Below are positions 53,609-62,126 of a stretch of DNA of 64,000 nt, in pieces. Below the pieces are notes generated by a model, which searched no databases, had not been told where the DNA came from, and was given only the letters and a program-made list of their open reading frames with translations. The stretch spans positions 1 through 64,000 of the forward strand of contig CAXBIS010000016.1 in NCBI GenBank assembly GCA_963975885.1. The letters run 5' to 3'. This stretch comes from Pseudazoarcus sp963975885. Lineage in GTDB: Bacteria > Pseudomonadota > Gammaproteobacteria > Burkholderiales > Rhodocyclaceae. Position 1 is the first letter of the stretch, and every line of letters starts with the position of its first letter. The position numbers and the translations under genes were made by a program.

Positions 53609-55318
53609 TCAGCGCGCCAGCAACAGGTACAGCAGCAGGATGTTGAGCACGCCCGAGACGACCAGCGCGATCTTGATGCCCAGCTCCGGGTCGCGTCGCA
53701 GCAGGGGGCTGCTGCGCGGCACGGCGAGCGGGCGGTGGGCGCCCACCTCGAGGGCGAGCAGGAATTCCTCGGCGGTCTCGAAGCGGTCGCGCCGCTCGCG
53801 CGCGACCGCCTTGAGGATCACCGATTCGAGCCAGTGCGGGATGTCGGCACGCCAGCGCGTGGGTGGCACCGGGTCGCCGAAGCGCGGGCGCTGGAAGGGT
53901 TCGATCTCGCCGTAGGGGAAGCGTCGGGTGAGCAGTTCGTACAACGTGACGCCGGCCGCGTACAGGTCGCTGCGCACGCTCGCGCTCTCGCCGGCGAACA
54001 GTTCGGGCGCCATGTAGCTGGGCGTGCCGGGGTTGTTGATCTCGCCGAATACGCGCGCCTCGGCCTGGCCGTCCGAGGCGGCCACACCCAGGTCGAGGAT
54101 GCGCAGGCGGCCGTCGGCGCCCACGTGCAGGTTGGCTGGCTTGATGTCGCGGTGAACGATGGCCAGCCGGTGCAATGTGGCCAGGCCCTTGACCAGTTCG
54201 ATGCCCAGTTCGGCCACCTCGGTCGCGGCGAAGGGCTGGCCGGCGGCCAGGCGCGCGGCCAGCGTCGCACCCTCGTGCCAGCTCATCAGGTAATAGAGCC
54301 TGGTGGCGGCCGGTTGCGGCACGACTTGCGGGAAATGCGCGTCGCGCACGCGGCTGGCGAGCCATTCCTCGTGCGCCAGCGCGGCGGTGCATGCGGCGTC
54401 GGACGCCTCGGGGCGCAGCGTCTTGAGCACGTACTGACGCCCGGCTGCGTCGCGCACGCGGTACAGCCGCGTCATGCGCGAGTCATGCACCAGGGCCTCG
54501 GCCGTCAGGCCATCCAGCGTCTCGCCGGGCTTGAGCAGCGGCGGCAGGGGGCGCGCGCTCATGCGCGAGATCGCGTCGCGCAGGTCGTCGGCGGGCAGGG
54601 CGGTGACGCGCACTACCAGCGCCGTGCAATCGTCGCGGCTGCCGGCGTGTTCGGCACCGCGCGCGAGCAGTTGCGCCACGGCTTCCGGCGTCGCCTTCTG
54701 CGCCAGCGTCTCGCTGATGCGTGCGTCGCCCAATGTCTCCCACACACCGTCGGTGAGCAGCGCGAACACGTCGCCGACCTCGGCGTCGCCGTCGGCAATG
54801 TCGATCGCCACGCGCTCGTCCAGGCCGATCGCGCGCGAGAGCACGTTGTCCAGTTCGGGGTGGGCCCACACGTGATCGGAAGTCAGGCGGTCGAGCCGGC
54901 CGCCGCGCAGGCGGTAGATGCGCGAGTCGCCCACATGGGCGATGGTGTAGCGCCGCCCGCGCAGCACCAGCGCGGACAGCGTGGTGGCCATGCCGGCGGC
55001 CTCGCGCGAGCGCGCCGTCTGCGAGGCGAGCCAGCGGTTGAGCGCGTTGATGACCGTCTCCAGACTCTGCGCGATGCCCCAGGTGTCGGGCGTGGCGTAG
55101 TAGTCGGCAAGCAGGCCGCGCACGGCGAATTCGGACGCCTCGCGCCCGTCGGCGTGTCCGCCCACGCCGTCGCCGATCGCGGCCAGCACGCCCTTGGCGT
55201 CGAGCTCCGCGCCGTCGGGCGTGACCGCGCCGCAGAAATCCTCGTTGTGCGCATGTGCGCCGCGCAGCGAGGCGTGGCCGAGTTCGACCTGCAGCGTCGC
55301 GGGCGGGCGCGTGTTCAT
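53609..55318 (-). CDS. PP2C phosphatase - serine/threonine kinase fusion, membrane-anchored
   Basis: 569 residues. N-terminal PP2C domain (about 1-235: HNEDF, IGDGVGGHADG, LLTDGVWE, SRDDCTALVV). Protein kinase domain about 255-525: catalytic Lys in VLKTL, VHRDIKPANL, DLG in place of DFG, YMAPELFAG. C-terminal helix IKIALVVSGVLNILLLYLLL, so the enzyme domains face the cytoplasm. A Ser/Thr kinase gene also sits in the nas cluster of Pseudomonas aeruginosa, so the link is recurrent; its target is unknown. Last gene of nirB-nirD-narK, 5 bases after narK. Confidence 0.9.
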   Translation of the reverse strand: MNTRPPATLQVELGHASLRGAHAHNEDFCGAVTPDGAELDAKGVLAAIGDGVGGHADGREASEFAVRGLLADYYATPDTWGIAQSLETVINALNRWLASQTARSREAAGMATTLSALVLRGRRYTIAHVGDSRIYRLRGGRLDRLTSDHVWAHPELDNVLSRAIGLDERVAIDIADGDAEVGDVFALLTDGVWETLGDARISETLAQKATPEAVAQLLARGAEHAGSRDDCTALVVRVTALPADDLRDAISRMSARPLPPLLKPGETLDGLTAEALVHDSRMTRLYRVRDAAGRQYVLKTLRPEASDAACTAALAHEEWLASRVRDAHFPQVVPQPAATRLYYLMSWHEGATLAARLAAGQPFAATEVAELGIELVKGLATLHRLAIVHRDIKPANLHVGADGRLRILDLGVAASDGQAEARVFGEINNPGTPSYMAPELFAGESASVRSDLYAAGVTLYELLTRRFPYGEIEPFQRPRFGDPVPPTRWRADIPHWLESVILKAVARERRDRFETAEEFLLALEVGAHRPLAVPRSSPLLRRDPELGIKIALVVSGVLNILLLYLLLAR

Positions 55319-55323
55319 AGCGG

Positions 55324-56538
55324 TCAGATCTTCGCGCCGGTCAGGTGCGGCGTGCCCCAGGTGGTGCGCCAGCGGCGCTTGACGCCGGTCAGGCCGACCA
55401 GCGCCAGCACGGCGAGAAAGGCGAAGGCGAGCAGGCCGGGCTGGTAGCTGCCGGTCAGCTCCTGCGAGAAGCCCAGGCTGGACGCGAGCCAGAAGCCGCC
55501 GACGCCGCCGGCCATGCCGACCAGACCGGTCATCACGCCGATCTCGCGGCGGAAGCGTTGCGGCACGAGCTGGAATACCGCGCCGTTGCCCATGCCGAGT
55601 GCGAGCATCGCGCACACGAAGGCCGCCGCGCCGGCCCACACCGAGGACAGACCGAAACTGGCGATGACGATGAAGAAGGCGGCGACGAGATACATCATGG
55701 ACAGCGATCGTACCCCGCCGATGCGGTCGGCGACATTGCCGCCGATGGGGCGCACCAGCGAGCCGGCGAACACGCAGGCGGCGGTGAAGTAGCCGGCAGT
55801 CTTCGCGTCCAGTCCGTACTGGGTGTTGAAGTAGATCACCAGCGACGAGGCCAGGCCGACGAAACCGCCGAAGGTCACCGAGTAGAAGAACATGAACCAC
55901 CATGCATCACGGTCCTTGAGGACCTTCAGGTATTCGGCGAGCGTCTTCGGCGGCGGCGCGTCGGGCGCGTCCCTGGCGACGAAGATGAACATCACGAACA
56001 CCGCGACGAGCGGAATCAGCGCGAGCCCGAACACGTTCTCCCAGCCGTAGGCGATGGCCAGCCCCGGCGCGAACAGCGCGGCGAACGCCGTACCCGAGTT
56101 GCCGGCGCCGGCGATGCCCATGGCCGTGCCCTGGTGCTCGGGCGGATACCAGCGCGAGGCCAGCGGCAGCGCGGCGGCGAAGGCAGCACCGGCCATGCCC
56201 AGGAAGATGCCCAGCACCAGCGTCTGCTCGTAGGAGTGGATGCCGGCCAGCCAGGCCCAGGCCAGCGCGCCGATGACGACGATCTGGCCGATGATGGCCG
56301 CGCGCTTGGGTGACAGGCGGTCGACCAGCACGCCCATGACCACGCGCAGCAGCGCGCCGGCGAGCACCGGGGTGGCGACCATCAGGCCCTTCTGCGAGTG
56401 GGTCAGACCGAGGTCGTCGGCGATGCCGACCGCGAGCGGGCCGAGCAGCACCCACACCATGAAGGCGAGGTCGAAGTACAGGAAGGAGGCGATCAGCGTC
56501 GGCGTGTGGCCGGCGGCGAGGAAGGATTTGCGGTCCAT
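55324..56538 (-). CDS. narK: nitrate/nitrite transporter, NarK/NasA family (MFS)
   Basis: 404 residues, 12 predicted helices. Nitrate signature segments GIFLGMAGAAFAAALPLASRWYPP and GIAGAGNSGTA, plus a second GMAGGVGGFW half-signature. Imports nitrate or exports nitrite; as part of the nirBD operon an uptake role is likely, which makes it a second importer besides NrtABCD. Start at 56538 behind GGAGAACCCCC. Downstream of nirD by 85 bases. Confidence 0.9.
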   Translation of the reverse strand: MDRKSFLAAGHTPTLIASFLYFDLAFMVWVLLGPLAVGIADDLGLTHSQKGLMVATPVLAGALLRVVMGVLVDRLSPKRAAIIGQIVVIGALAWAWLAGIHSYEQTLVLGIFLGMAGAAFAAALPLASRWYPPEHQGTAMGIAGAGNSGTAFAALFAPGLAIAYGWENVFGLALIPLVAVFVMFIFVARDAPDAPPPKTLAEYLKVLKDRDAWWFMFFYSVTFGGFVGLASSLVIYFNTQYGLDAKTAGYFTAACVFAGSLVRPIGGNVADRIGGVRSLSMMYLVAAFFIVIASFGLSSVWAGAAAFVCAMLALGMGNGAVFQLVPQRFRREIGVMTGLVGMAGGVGGFWLASSLGFSQELTGSYQPGLLAFAFLAVLALVGLTGVKRRWRTTWGTPHLTGAKI

Positions 56539-56623
56539 GGGGGTTCTCCGGGCAATACGGGCCCGCGCCGCGCGCCGCAGCGCGCGTCGTTTCGGGCGGA
56601 TTTCGTGGGAGGGGTTGCGCCGG

Positions 56624-56959
56624 CTAGAGCAGCAACAGCACGTGCCCGTCCTCGACGCGCGCGTCGAAGCGGGCCGTGCAGCCCTCGTCGGGTTCGGCCG
56701 CGTGGCCGTCCTCGAGGCCGATGCGCCAGTTGTGCAGCGGGCAGGTGACGCTGCGCCCGTGCACGATGCCGGCCGACAGCGGGCCGCCCTTGTGCGGGCA
56801 GCGGTCCGACAGTGCGAAGACCTCGTCGTCGCCGTTGCGGAAGACGGCGATCGCGCCGTGGGTGGGGTGTTCCAGCGTGCGGGCGCCGAGCACCGGGATG
56901 TCGTCAAGCGCGCACACGCGGCGCCAGGTGGTCGCGGATTGGGGTAGGGGCATGTTCAT
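56624..56959 (-). CDS. nirD: nitrite reductase small subunit NirD (Rieske-type)
   Basis: 111 residues. Rieske-fold partner of NirB. Unlike many NirD proteins it keeps the full [2Fe-2S] ligand set, CPHKGGP and CPLHNW. Start at 56959 (MNMPLPQ), with 56953 as a close alternative. Twenty-six bases after nirB. Confidence 0.92.
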   Translation of the reverse strand: MNMPLPQSATTWRRVCALDDIPVLGARTLEHPTHGAIAVFRNGDDEVFALSDRCPHKGGPLSAGIVHGRSVTCPLHNWRIGLEDGHAAEPDEGCTARFDARVEDGHVLLLL

Positions 56960-56985
56960 GGTCCTGGGTTCCTGTTGGGTCGGGG

Positions 56986-59442
56986 TCACGCCGGGAGCGG
57001 CTCGAACTGCTCGCGCAGCTTCGGCTGGGCGGCCTGCTCGGCCCACGGGTCGGGGGCGTCGCGCAGCGCGAACAGCAGCCGCTCGTAGAGTGCGCGGCGG
57101 TTGTCCTCGTCCTCGACGACCAGACGCTTGACGTGCTCCATGCCGACTCGCTCGACGTAATGCACCGTGCGTTCCAGGTAATACGCTTCTTCGCGATACA
57201 GCTGCAGGAAGGCACCGCCGTACTCCATCACCTCTTCGTCGCTCGCGACCTTGCACAGGAACTGCGCGACCTCGGTCTTGATGCCGCCGTTGCCCGCCAC
57301 GTAAAGCTCGTAGCCCGAATCGACGCCGATCACGCCCACATCCTTGATGCCCGATTCGGCGCAGTTGCGCGGGCAGCCCGACACCGCGAGCTTGACCTTG
57401 TGGGGCGACCACATGCCGAAGAGCATCTTCTCGAGCTTGACGCCCATCTCCATCGAGCGCTGCGTGCCGAAGCGGCAGTGTTCGGAGCCGACGCAGGTCT
57501 TCACGGTGCGCAGGCTCTTGCCGTAGGCGTGGCCCGAGACCATGCCGGCTTCGCCCAGGTCGTGCCAGATCAGCGGCAGGTCGGCCTTCTTCGCGCCGAG
57601 CAGGTCGATGCGCTGGCCGCCGGTGACCTTGACCGTCGGGATCTGATACTTCTCGGCCACGTTGGCGATCGCGCGCAGCTCGTCGGGCGTGGTCAGGCCG
57701 CCGAACATGCGCGGCACCACCGAATAGGTGCCGTCCTTCTGGATGTTGGCGTGGCTGCGCTCATTGACGAAACGGCTCTGCGGATCGTCCTCGGCCTCGA
57801 ACGGCCAGGTCGAGAGCAGGTAGTAGTTGAGCGCCGGGCGGCAGGTCGCGCAGCCGTTGGGGGTCTTCCACTCCAGCGCGCGCATGACGTCGGGGATGGT
57901 CAGCAGCTTGCGCTCGCGGATCGCCTGACGCACCTCGCCGTGGTTGTGGTCGGTGCACGCGCAGATCGGCTTGGAATGCTTGTCGGCGGCCTGGAAGGCG
58001 CCGCCGATGGTCGAGGCCAGCAACTGCTCGACCAGCCCGGTGCAGGACCCGCAGGAACTCGACGCCTTGGTGTGCTTCTTGACGTCGTCGAGCGTGAACA
58101 AGCCCTTTTCCTTGATCGCGCGGACGATGGTGCCCTTGCACACGCCGTTGCAGCCGCACACTTCCGCCGTGTCGGGCAGGCTGGCGGCCAGATTCTGGCC
58201 CTGGTGGCCGGCGTCGCCCAGATGCGACTGCGAGAAGCTCTGGCCGAACATCAGGTGGTCGCGCATCTCGGCGACGTTCTTGCCTTCGCGCATGAGCTGG
58301 AAGTACCAGGCGCCGTCGGTGGTGTCGCCGACCATCACCGCACCGGCGAGCTTGTCGTCGCGCAGCACGATCTTGCGATACACGCCGCCGGCGCGATCAT
58401 GCAGCACGATCTCGTCGCAGCCCTCGCCGCCGGAAAAGTCACCGGCCGAGAACACGTCGACGCCGGTGACCTTGAGCTTGGTCGAGGTCACCGAGCCCTC
58501 GTAGCGGCCGATGCCGAAGCCGGCCAGATGGTTGGCACAGACCTTGGCCTGCTCAAACAGCGGCGCGACCAGGCCGTAGCTCACGCCGCGGTGGCTGACG
58601 CATTCGCCGATGGCGTAGATGCGCGGGTCGGTCACGGTCTGCATGGTGTCGCCGACGACGATGCCGCGGTCGCAGTGCAGCCTGGCCGACTCGGCCAGCG
58701 CGGTGTTGGGGCGGATGCCGGCGGCCATCACGACGAGGTCGGCCGGCAGGCTGCGTCCGTCGGCGAGCTTGAGTGCGGCCACGCGCCCATCCTCGCCGGC
58801 TTCGAGCGCGGCGGTCTGCACGCCCAGTTCGAACTTCAGGCCCTTGGATTCGAGCGAGGCCTGCAGCAGGTCGGCCGCCGGCTGGTCGAGCTGGCGTTCC
58901 ATGATCCAGTCGGCCAGGTGCACCACGGTCACATCCATGCCGCGCAGCGCGAGACCGTTGGCCGCTTCCAGTCCGAGCAGGCCGGCGCCGACGACGACCG
59001 CGTGGCGCCAGGTGCTGGCCGCCTGGATCATCGTTTCGGTGTCGGCGATGTCGCGATAGGCGATCACGCCGGGCAGGTCGGCGCCGGGCACCGGCAGGAT
59101 GAAGGGGTTGGAGCCGGTCGCCAGCAGCAGGCGGTCGTATTCGGCCTCGGTGCCGTCGTCGGCGCGCACGACGCGGCGCACGCGATCAATCTCGACCACC
59201 TTGCGGCCGGTGTGCAGCGTGATGCCGTTGTCGGCATACCAGTCGAGATCATTGAGCATGATCTCGGGCAGGCCCATTTCGCCGGCGAGCACCGGCGAGA
59301 GCATGATGCGGTTGTAGTTGCCGTGCGGCTCGGCGCCGAAGACGGTGATGTCGTACTGCTCGGGCGCGTACTTGAGCAGTTCTTCCAGGGTCTTCACCCC
59401 GGCCATGCCGTTGCCGACCATTACCAGTTTCTGTTTGCGCAT
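56986..59442 (-). CDS. nirB: NAD(P)H-dependent assimilatory nitrite reductase large subunit
   Basis: 818 residues. N-terminal FAD/NAD(P) domains (VMVGNGMAGVKTLEELL, VVVGAGLLGLEAANG), two BFD-like segments (CGCNGVCKG to SSCGSC; CACTDHNHG to GCATC), then the sirohaem/[4Fe-4S] domain with CVGSEHCRFG and SGCPRNCAES. Reduces nitrite to ammonium in the cytoplasm. Start at 59442 (MRKQKLVMVG) behind GAGGGGA. First gene of nirB-nirD-narK-kinase under a perfect sigma-54 element. Its sirohaem needs CobA, encoded at 42173. Confidence 0.96.
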   Translation of the reverse strand: MRKQKLVMVGNGMAGVKTLEELLKYAPEQYDITVFGAEPHGNYNRIMLSPVLAGEMGLPEIMLNDLDWYADNGITLHTGRKVVEIDRVRRVVRADDGTEAEYDRLLLATGSNPFILPVPGADLPGVIAYRDIADTETMIQAASTWRHAVVVGAGLLGLEAANGLALRGMDVTVVHLADWIMERQLDQPAADLLQASLESKGLKFELGVQTAALEAGEDGRVAALKLADGRSLPADLVVMAAGIRPNTALAESARLHCDRGIVVGDTMQTVTDPRIYAIGECVSHRGVSYGLVAPLFEQAKVCANHLAGFGIGRYEGSVTSTKLKVTGVDVFSAGDFSGGEGCDEIVLHDRAGGVYRKIVLRDDKLAGAVMVGDTTDGAWYFQLMREGKNVAEMRDHLMFGQSFSQSHLGDAGHQGQNLAASLPDTAEVCGCNGVCKGTIVRAIKEKGLFTLDDVKKHTKASSSCGSCTGLVEQLLASTIGGAFQAADKHSKPICACTDHNHGEVRQAIRERKLLTIPDVMRALEWKTPNGCATCRPALNYYLLSTWPFEAEDDPQSRFVNERSHANIQKDGTYSVVPRMFGGLTTPDELRAIANVAEKYQIPTVKVTGGQRIDLLGAKKADLPLIWHDLGEAGMVSGHAYGKSLRTVKTCVGSEHCRFGTQRSMEMGVKLEKMLFGMWSPHKVKLAVSGCPRNCAESGIKDVGVIGVDSGYELYVAGNGGIKTEVAQFLCKVASDEEVMEYGGAFLQLYREEAYYLERTVHYVERVGMEHVKRLVVEDEDNRRALYERLLFALRDAPDPWAEQAAQPKLREQFEPLPA

Positions 59443-59500
59443 GATTTCCCCTCGCAACAACGCTCCGACGCATGGCCGGAACATGATTCGATGTCGTCAG

Positions 59501-59558
59501 GGATCGGCGCTGATCCTCGGGCAGCTCTGTCTGCCCGGCAGTCGGGCCGTCCTTGGCC
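59501..59558 (-). promoter_or_regulatory. candidate ANTAR-type hairpins in the nirB leader
   Basis: Three consecutive minus-strand hairpins with hexaloops, each with A1 and G4: GGCC-AAGGAC-GGCC (59558-59545), GGGCAG-ACAGAG-CTGCCC (59536-59519), GGATC-AGCGCC-GATCC (59516-59501). I see no intrinsic terminator before nirB, unlike the other three leaders. The remainder of the 59443-59823 gap holds the promoter and NtrC-like sites. Confidence 0.5.
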
Positions 59559-59637
59559 GGGCTGCTTTGGAATGACGTATTCATTCGGATGCCGCGGTTT
59601 CGCGACGCTGCGTCGGGCATCCCTGGGGACTTTCAAT

Positions 59638-59652
59638 GCAAGCACCGTGCCA
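59638..59652 (-). promoter_or_regulatory. sigma-54 promoter of nirB operon
   Basis: Minus-strand TGGCACGGTGCTTGC, a full consensus match with GG and GC 10 bases apart. Start near 59626, leaving a leader of about 185 bases before nirB. Confidence 0.85.
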
Positions 59653-59768
59653 GACTGCACGGGGCGCACCATCGCGGGGCGGCGCCCGGGATGCCTGCAG
59701 CTGCGGTCCATGGCTGCTTCGAGAGGGGGTTGGTGAGCCCTGTCCGGGTGTCCGTGCGGGCCAGGCGC

Positions 59769-59814
59769 GCACCGCTTCGGGTCATGTGCGCGCTGCGATG
59801 CACCATGACGGGTC
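59769..59814 (-). promoter_or_regulatory. possible degenerate NtrC-type repeats before nirB
   Basis: Two GCACC-N5-GGGTC elements (59769-59783 and 59800-59814), 31 bases apart, 115-165 bases upstream of the nirB sigma-54 element. The left half matches the NtrC site, the right half is GGTC instead of GTGC. Spacing is the main argument. Confidence 0.35.
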
Positions 59815-59823
59815 GTCGCGGTC

Positions 59824-60444
59824 TCAGGGCGTGGTGTCGGTCGCGGTGTGTTGCGCCGACCAGCGAGCGATGTCCTGCGCGACGCGGTCGGCCGCGCGTC
59901 CCATGGCGTCCACGACATCGGCCACCGCGGTGCCTGCGGCGTTCTCACGCGCCTCGAAGCGCTGGCTGGCGACGATGTGCCGGGTGTTGCCCTGCGCCAG
60001 GCGGACATCGATGCGGATCACCGCCTCGGGACGACCATTGCGATATTCGCTCTGGAAGGCGCGCAGTTCGGTGTCGAGTTCGAAATCCGCGAACAGACTG
60101 CGTTCGTCGGTGCTGACCGAGGCGAAGCGCTGTCCGGCCAGCAGCGCGTCGACGATGCGCTCGCGCATCAGTACCGGAGCCGGGTCGGTCCAGGCCGCGC
60201 CCTGGTAGACGCTCACCAGCCGGTCGTCGGGGATCACGACGATGCGTCGCCCGGCGATGCGCGAACCGCTGACCGGGCGCAGCACGCGCAGCGAGACGTC
60301 GATCTGCGGGCCGGCGGGTGCCGCGGCGTGATCGATCGCACCGGGCAGCAGATAGACGTCGACCGCTTCGCGCTCCGGCAGGATGGAGCAGGCGGGCAGC
60401 AGTGCGGCCAGTGACAGGGCGGCGAGGACGAGGCGGCGCTTCAT
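59824..60444 (-). CDS. ABC-type transport auxiliary lipoprotein (PqiC-like)
   Basis: 206 residues. Lipoprotein signal with lipobox LPAC (about Cys19), then the ABC_trans_aux/PqiC fold (VDVYLLPGA, SLRVLRPVSGSRIAGRRIVV, SVYQGAAWTDPAPVLMRERIVDAL quoted in parts). Outer-membrane partner of MCE lipid transporters. Overlaps the MCE protein gene by 4 bases; last of the four-gene operon. Confidence 0.82.
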   Translation of the reverse strand: MKRRLVLAALSLAALLPACSILPEREAVDVYLLPGAIDHAAAPAGPQIDVSLRVLRPVSGSRIAGRRIVVIPDDRLVSVYQGAAWTDPAPVLMRERIVDALLAGQRFASVSTDERSLFADFELDTELRAFQSEYRNGRPEAVIRIDVRLAQGNTRHIVASQRFEARENAAGTAVADVVDAMGRAADRVAQDIARWSAQHTATDTTP

Positions 60445-61340
60445 GGCTGGAACTCCCGGGTGGGCTGGCGGCCGAGCAGATAGTCGCGCGGACTGTCCTC
60501 GAGCTGGCGGGTGATGGTGCGCAGCGAGGCCAGCGTCGCGCGCAGTTCGGCCATGGCCGGGCCGACGTCGGCCAGCCCGCGCAACCCGCCTTCGACATTG
60601 CCGCGGTTGTCACGCACGATGGATTCGATCTCGCCGACCGTGCGCTCGACCGCGTTCATCGCCCGCGACGCGCTGGCCAGCGTGTCGCCCAGTTCCCCGT
60701 CGACCAGCCGGTGAGTCGACGCGATCAGGCGGTTGGCGTCGTCGAGCATCGTGGCCAGTTCGTCGCGGCGCCCGGCCAGCGAGTCGCTCACCAGCCGCAG
60801 GTTGTGCACCGTCGCGGACAGGTCGTCGACGGTCTGCGGCGACAGGGCCTCGCGTGCGCGGATCAGCAGTTCGTTGACGTTGAGCATCACGTCTTCGCCG
60901 TCGGCCAGTAGCCGGCTCAGCGGCGAGGGGGTGGCGACGATCACCGGCACCTTGTCGTGGTCTGACAGCAGCGGCGGGCTGTCCGGGTCGTCGCCGCTGG
61001 TCAGGCGGATGATCGACAGCCCGGTGATGCCCGCCGGCACGAGACGCGCCTGGGTGTCGCCGCGCATCGGTGCGCTCGGGTCGATGCGCACGCGTGCGAA
61101 GACCCGGCGCGGGTCGGCGGGGTCGAGCCGCAGGCTCGCCACGTCGCCGATGCGGATGCCGTTGAATTCCACCGTGCTGCCGCGCGACAGGCCGGTGACC
61201 GGTTCGTGGAAGGCGATGTCGTAGAGCGCCTGGTCGCGCTCGGCGCCGCTCTGGCCCAGCCACAGCGCGAACAGCAGCGCGCCGATGGCCGCGGCCAGCG
61301 TGAACAGGCCGATCAGCACGTGATGCGCACGGGTTTCCAT
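60441..61340 (-). CDS. MCE/MlaD family substrate-binding protein
   Basis: 299 residues. N-terminal membrane anchor (about 8-28, VLIGLFTLAAAIGALLFALWL), one MCE domain (YDIAFHEPVTGLSRGSTVEFNGIRIG in part), then a long helical, coiled-coil-like tail up to residue 299. Forms the periplasmic ring or tunnel of a lipid transporter. ATG directly follows the ATPase stop. Confidence 0.88.
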   Translation of the reverse strand: METRAHHVLIGLFTLAAAIGALLFALWLGQSGAERDQALYDIAFHEPVTGLSRGSTVEFNGIRIGDVASLRLDPADPRRVFARVRIDPSAPMRGDTQARLVPAGITGLSIIRLTSGDDPDSPPLLSDHDKVPVIVATPSPLSRLLADGEDVMLNVNELLIRAREALSPQTVDDLSATVHNLRLVSDSLAGRRDELATMLDDANRLIASTHRLVDGELGDTLASASRAMNAVERTVGEIESIVRDNRGNVEGGLRGLADVGPAMAELRATLASLRTITRQLEDSPRDYLLGRQPTREFQP

Positions 61341-62126
61341 TCAGTTGCCCTCCGTGACGGATGCGGTGGCCGCGGCGCGACCACGCGGGCCGCGGAAATA
61401 GTCGCGTACCCAGGCGTCGTCGCTTTGTGCGACGGTGGCCAGGTCGGCGTTCAGGATGACACGGCGGCGCGCGAGTACCGCGACACGATCGGTGATCGCG
61501 TACAGCGTGTCCAGATCGTGCGTGACGACGAAGACCGTCAGGCCGAGCGCGTCGCGCAGCGTCGCGATCAGCCGGTCGAAGGCGGCCGCGCCGATCGGGT
61601 CCAGCCCGGCGGTGGGTTCGTCGAGGAACAGGATATCCGGATCGAGCGCCAGCGCGCGCGCCAGCGCGGCGCGTTTGACCATGCCGCCGGACAGCTCGGC
61701 CGGCAGGCGCGCGCCGGCGTCGGCCGGCAGGCCGGCCAGCGCGATCTTGAGCGCGGCCAGCGGCGCCGCCTCGTCGCGCGTGAGCCCGGCATGCTCGAGC
61801 AGCGGCAGGGCGACGTTCTCGGCCACCGTCAGCGACGAGAACAGCGCACCACGCTGGAACAGCACGCCGAAGCGTCGCTCGACGCGGCTGCGCTCGCGCG
61901 GCGCCAGCGTGGCCAGATCCTCGCCGAACACGCGCACGCTGCCGCCCGCCGGCCGCTGCAGGCCGAGGATGGTGCGCAACAGTACCGACTTGCCGGTGCC
62001 CGAGCCGCCGACCACGCCGAGGATCTCGCCGCGCCGCACATCGAGGTCCAGCCCCTCATGCACCACGAGGCTGCCGAAGCGCGTGACCAGGCCGCGCACC
62101 TCGACGACGTTATCCGGCGCGCTCAC
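61341..62126 (-). CDS. MlaF-type ABC transporter ATP-binding protein
   Basis: 261 residues. Walker A GGSGTGKS, Q-loop LFQRGALFSSLTVAENVALPL, signature LSGGMVKR, Walker B ILFLDEPTAGLDPIG, switch His THD. LSGGMVKR and the GALF segment are typical of MlaF. Starts with GTG inside the permease stop (4-base overlap). Confidence 0.92.
   Translation of the reverse strand: MSAPDNVVEVRGLVTRFGSLVVHEGLDLDVRRGEILGVVGGSGTGKSVLLRTILGLQRPAGGSVRVFGEDLATLAPRERSRVERRFGVLFQRGALFSSLTVAENVALPLLEHAGLTRDEAAPLAALKIALAGLPADAGARLPAELSGGMVKRAALARALALDPDILFLDEPTAGLDPIGAAAFDRLIATLRDALGLTVFVVTHDLDTLYAITDRVAVLARRRVILNADLATVAQSDDAWVRDYFRGPRGRAAATASVTEGN

Noticed and set aside
56812..59736. A 974-codon open frame on the plus strand opposite nirB, and similar long frames opposite secD (3477-4544), tgt (5674-6816), nrtCD (49798-50697) and nrtA (51677-53536)
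   Set aside because: Composition is typical of mirror frames in GC-rich genes, with no recognisable domains, no ribosome sites and a clear real gene on the other strand.
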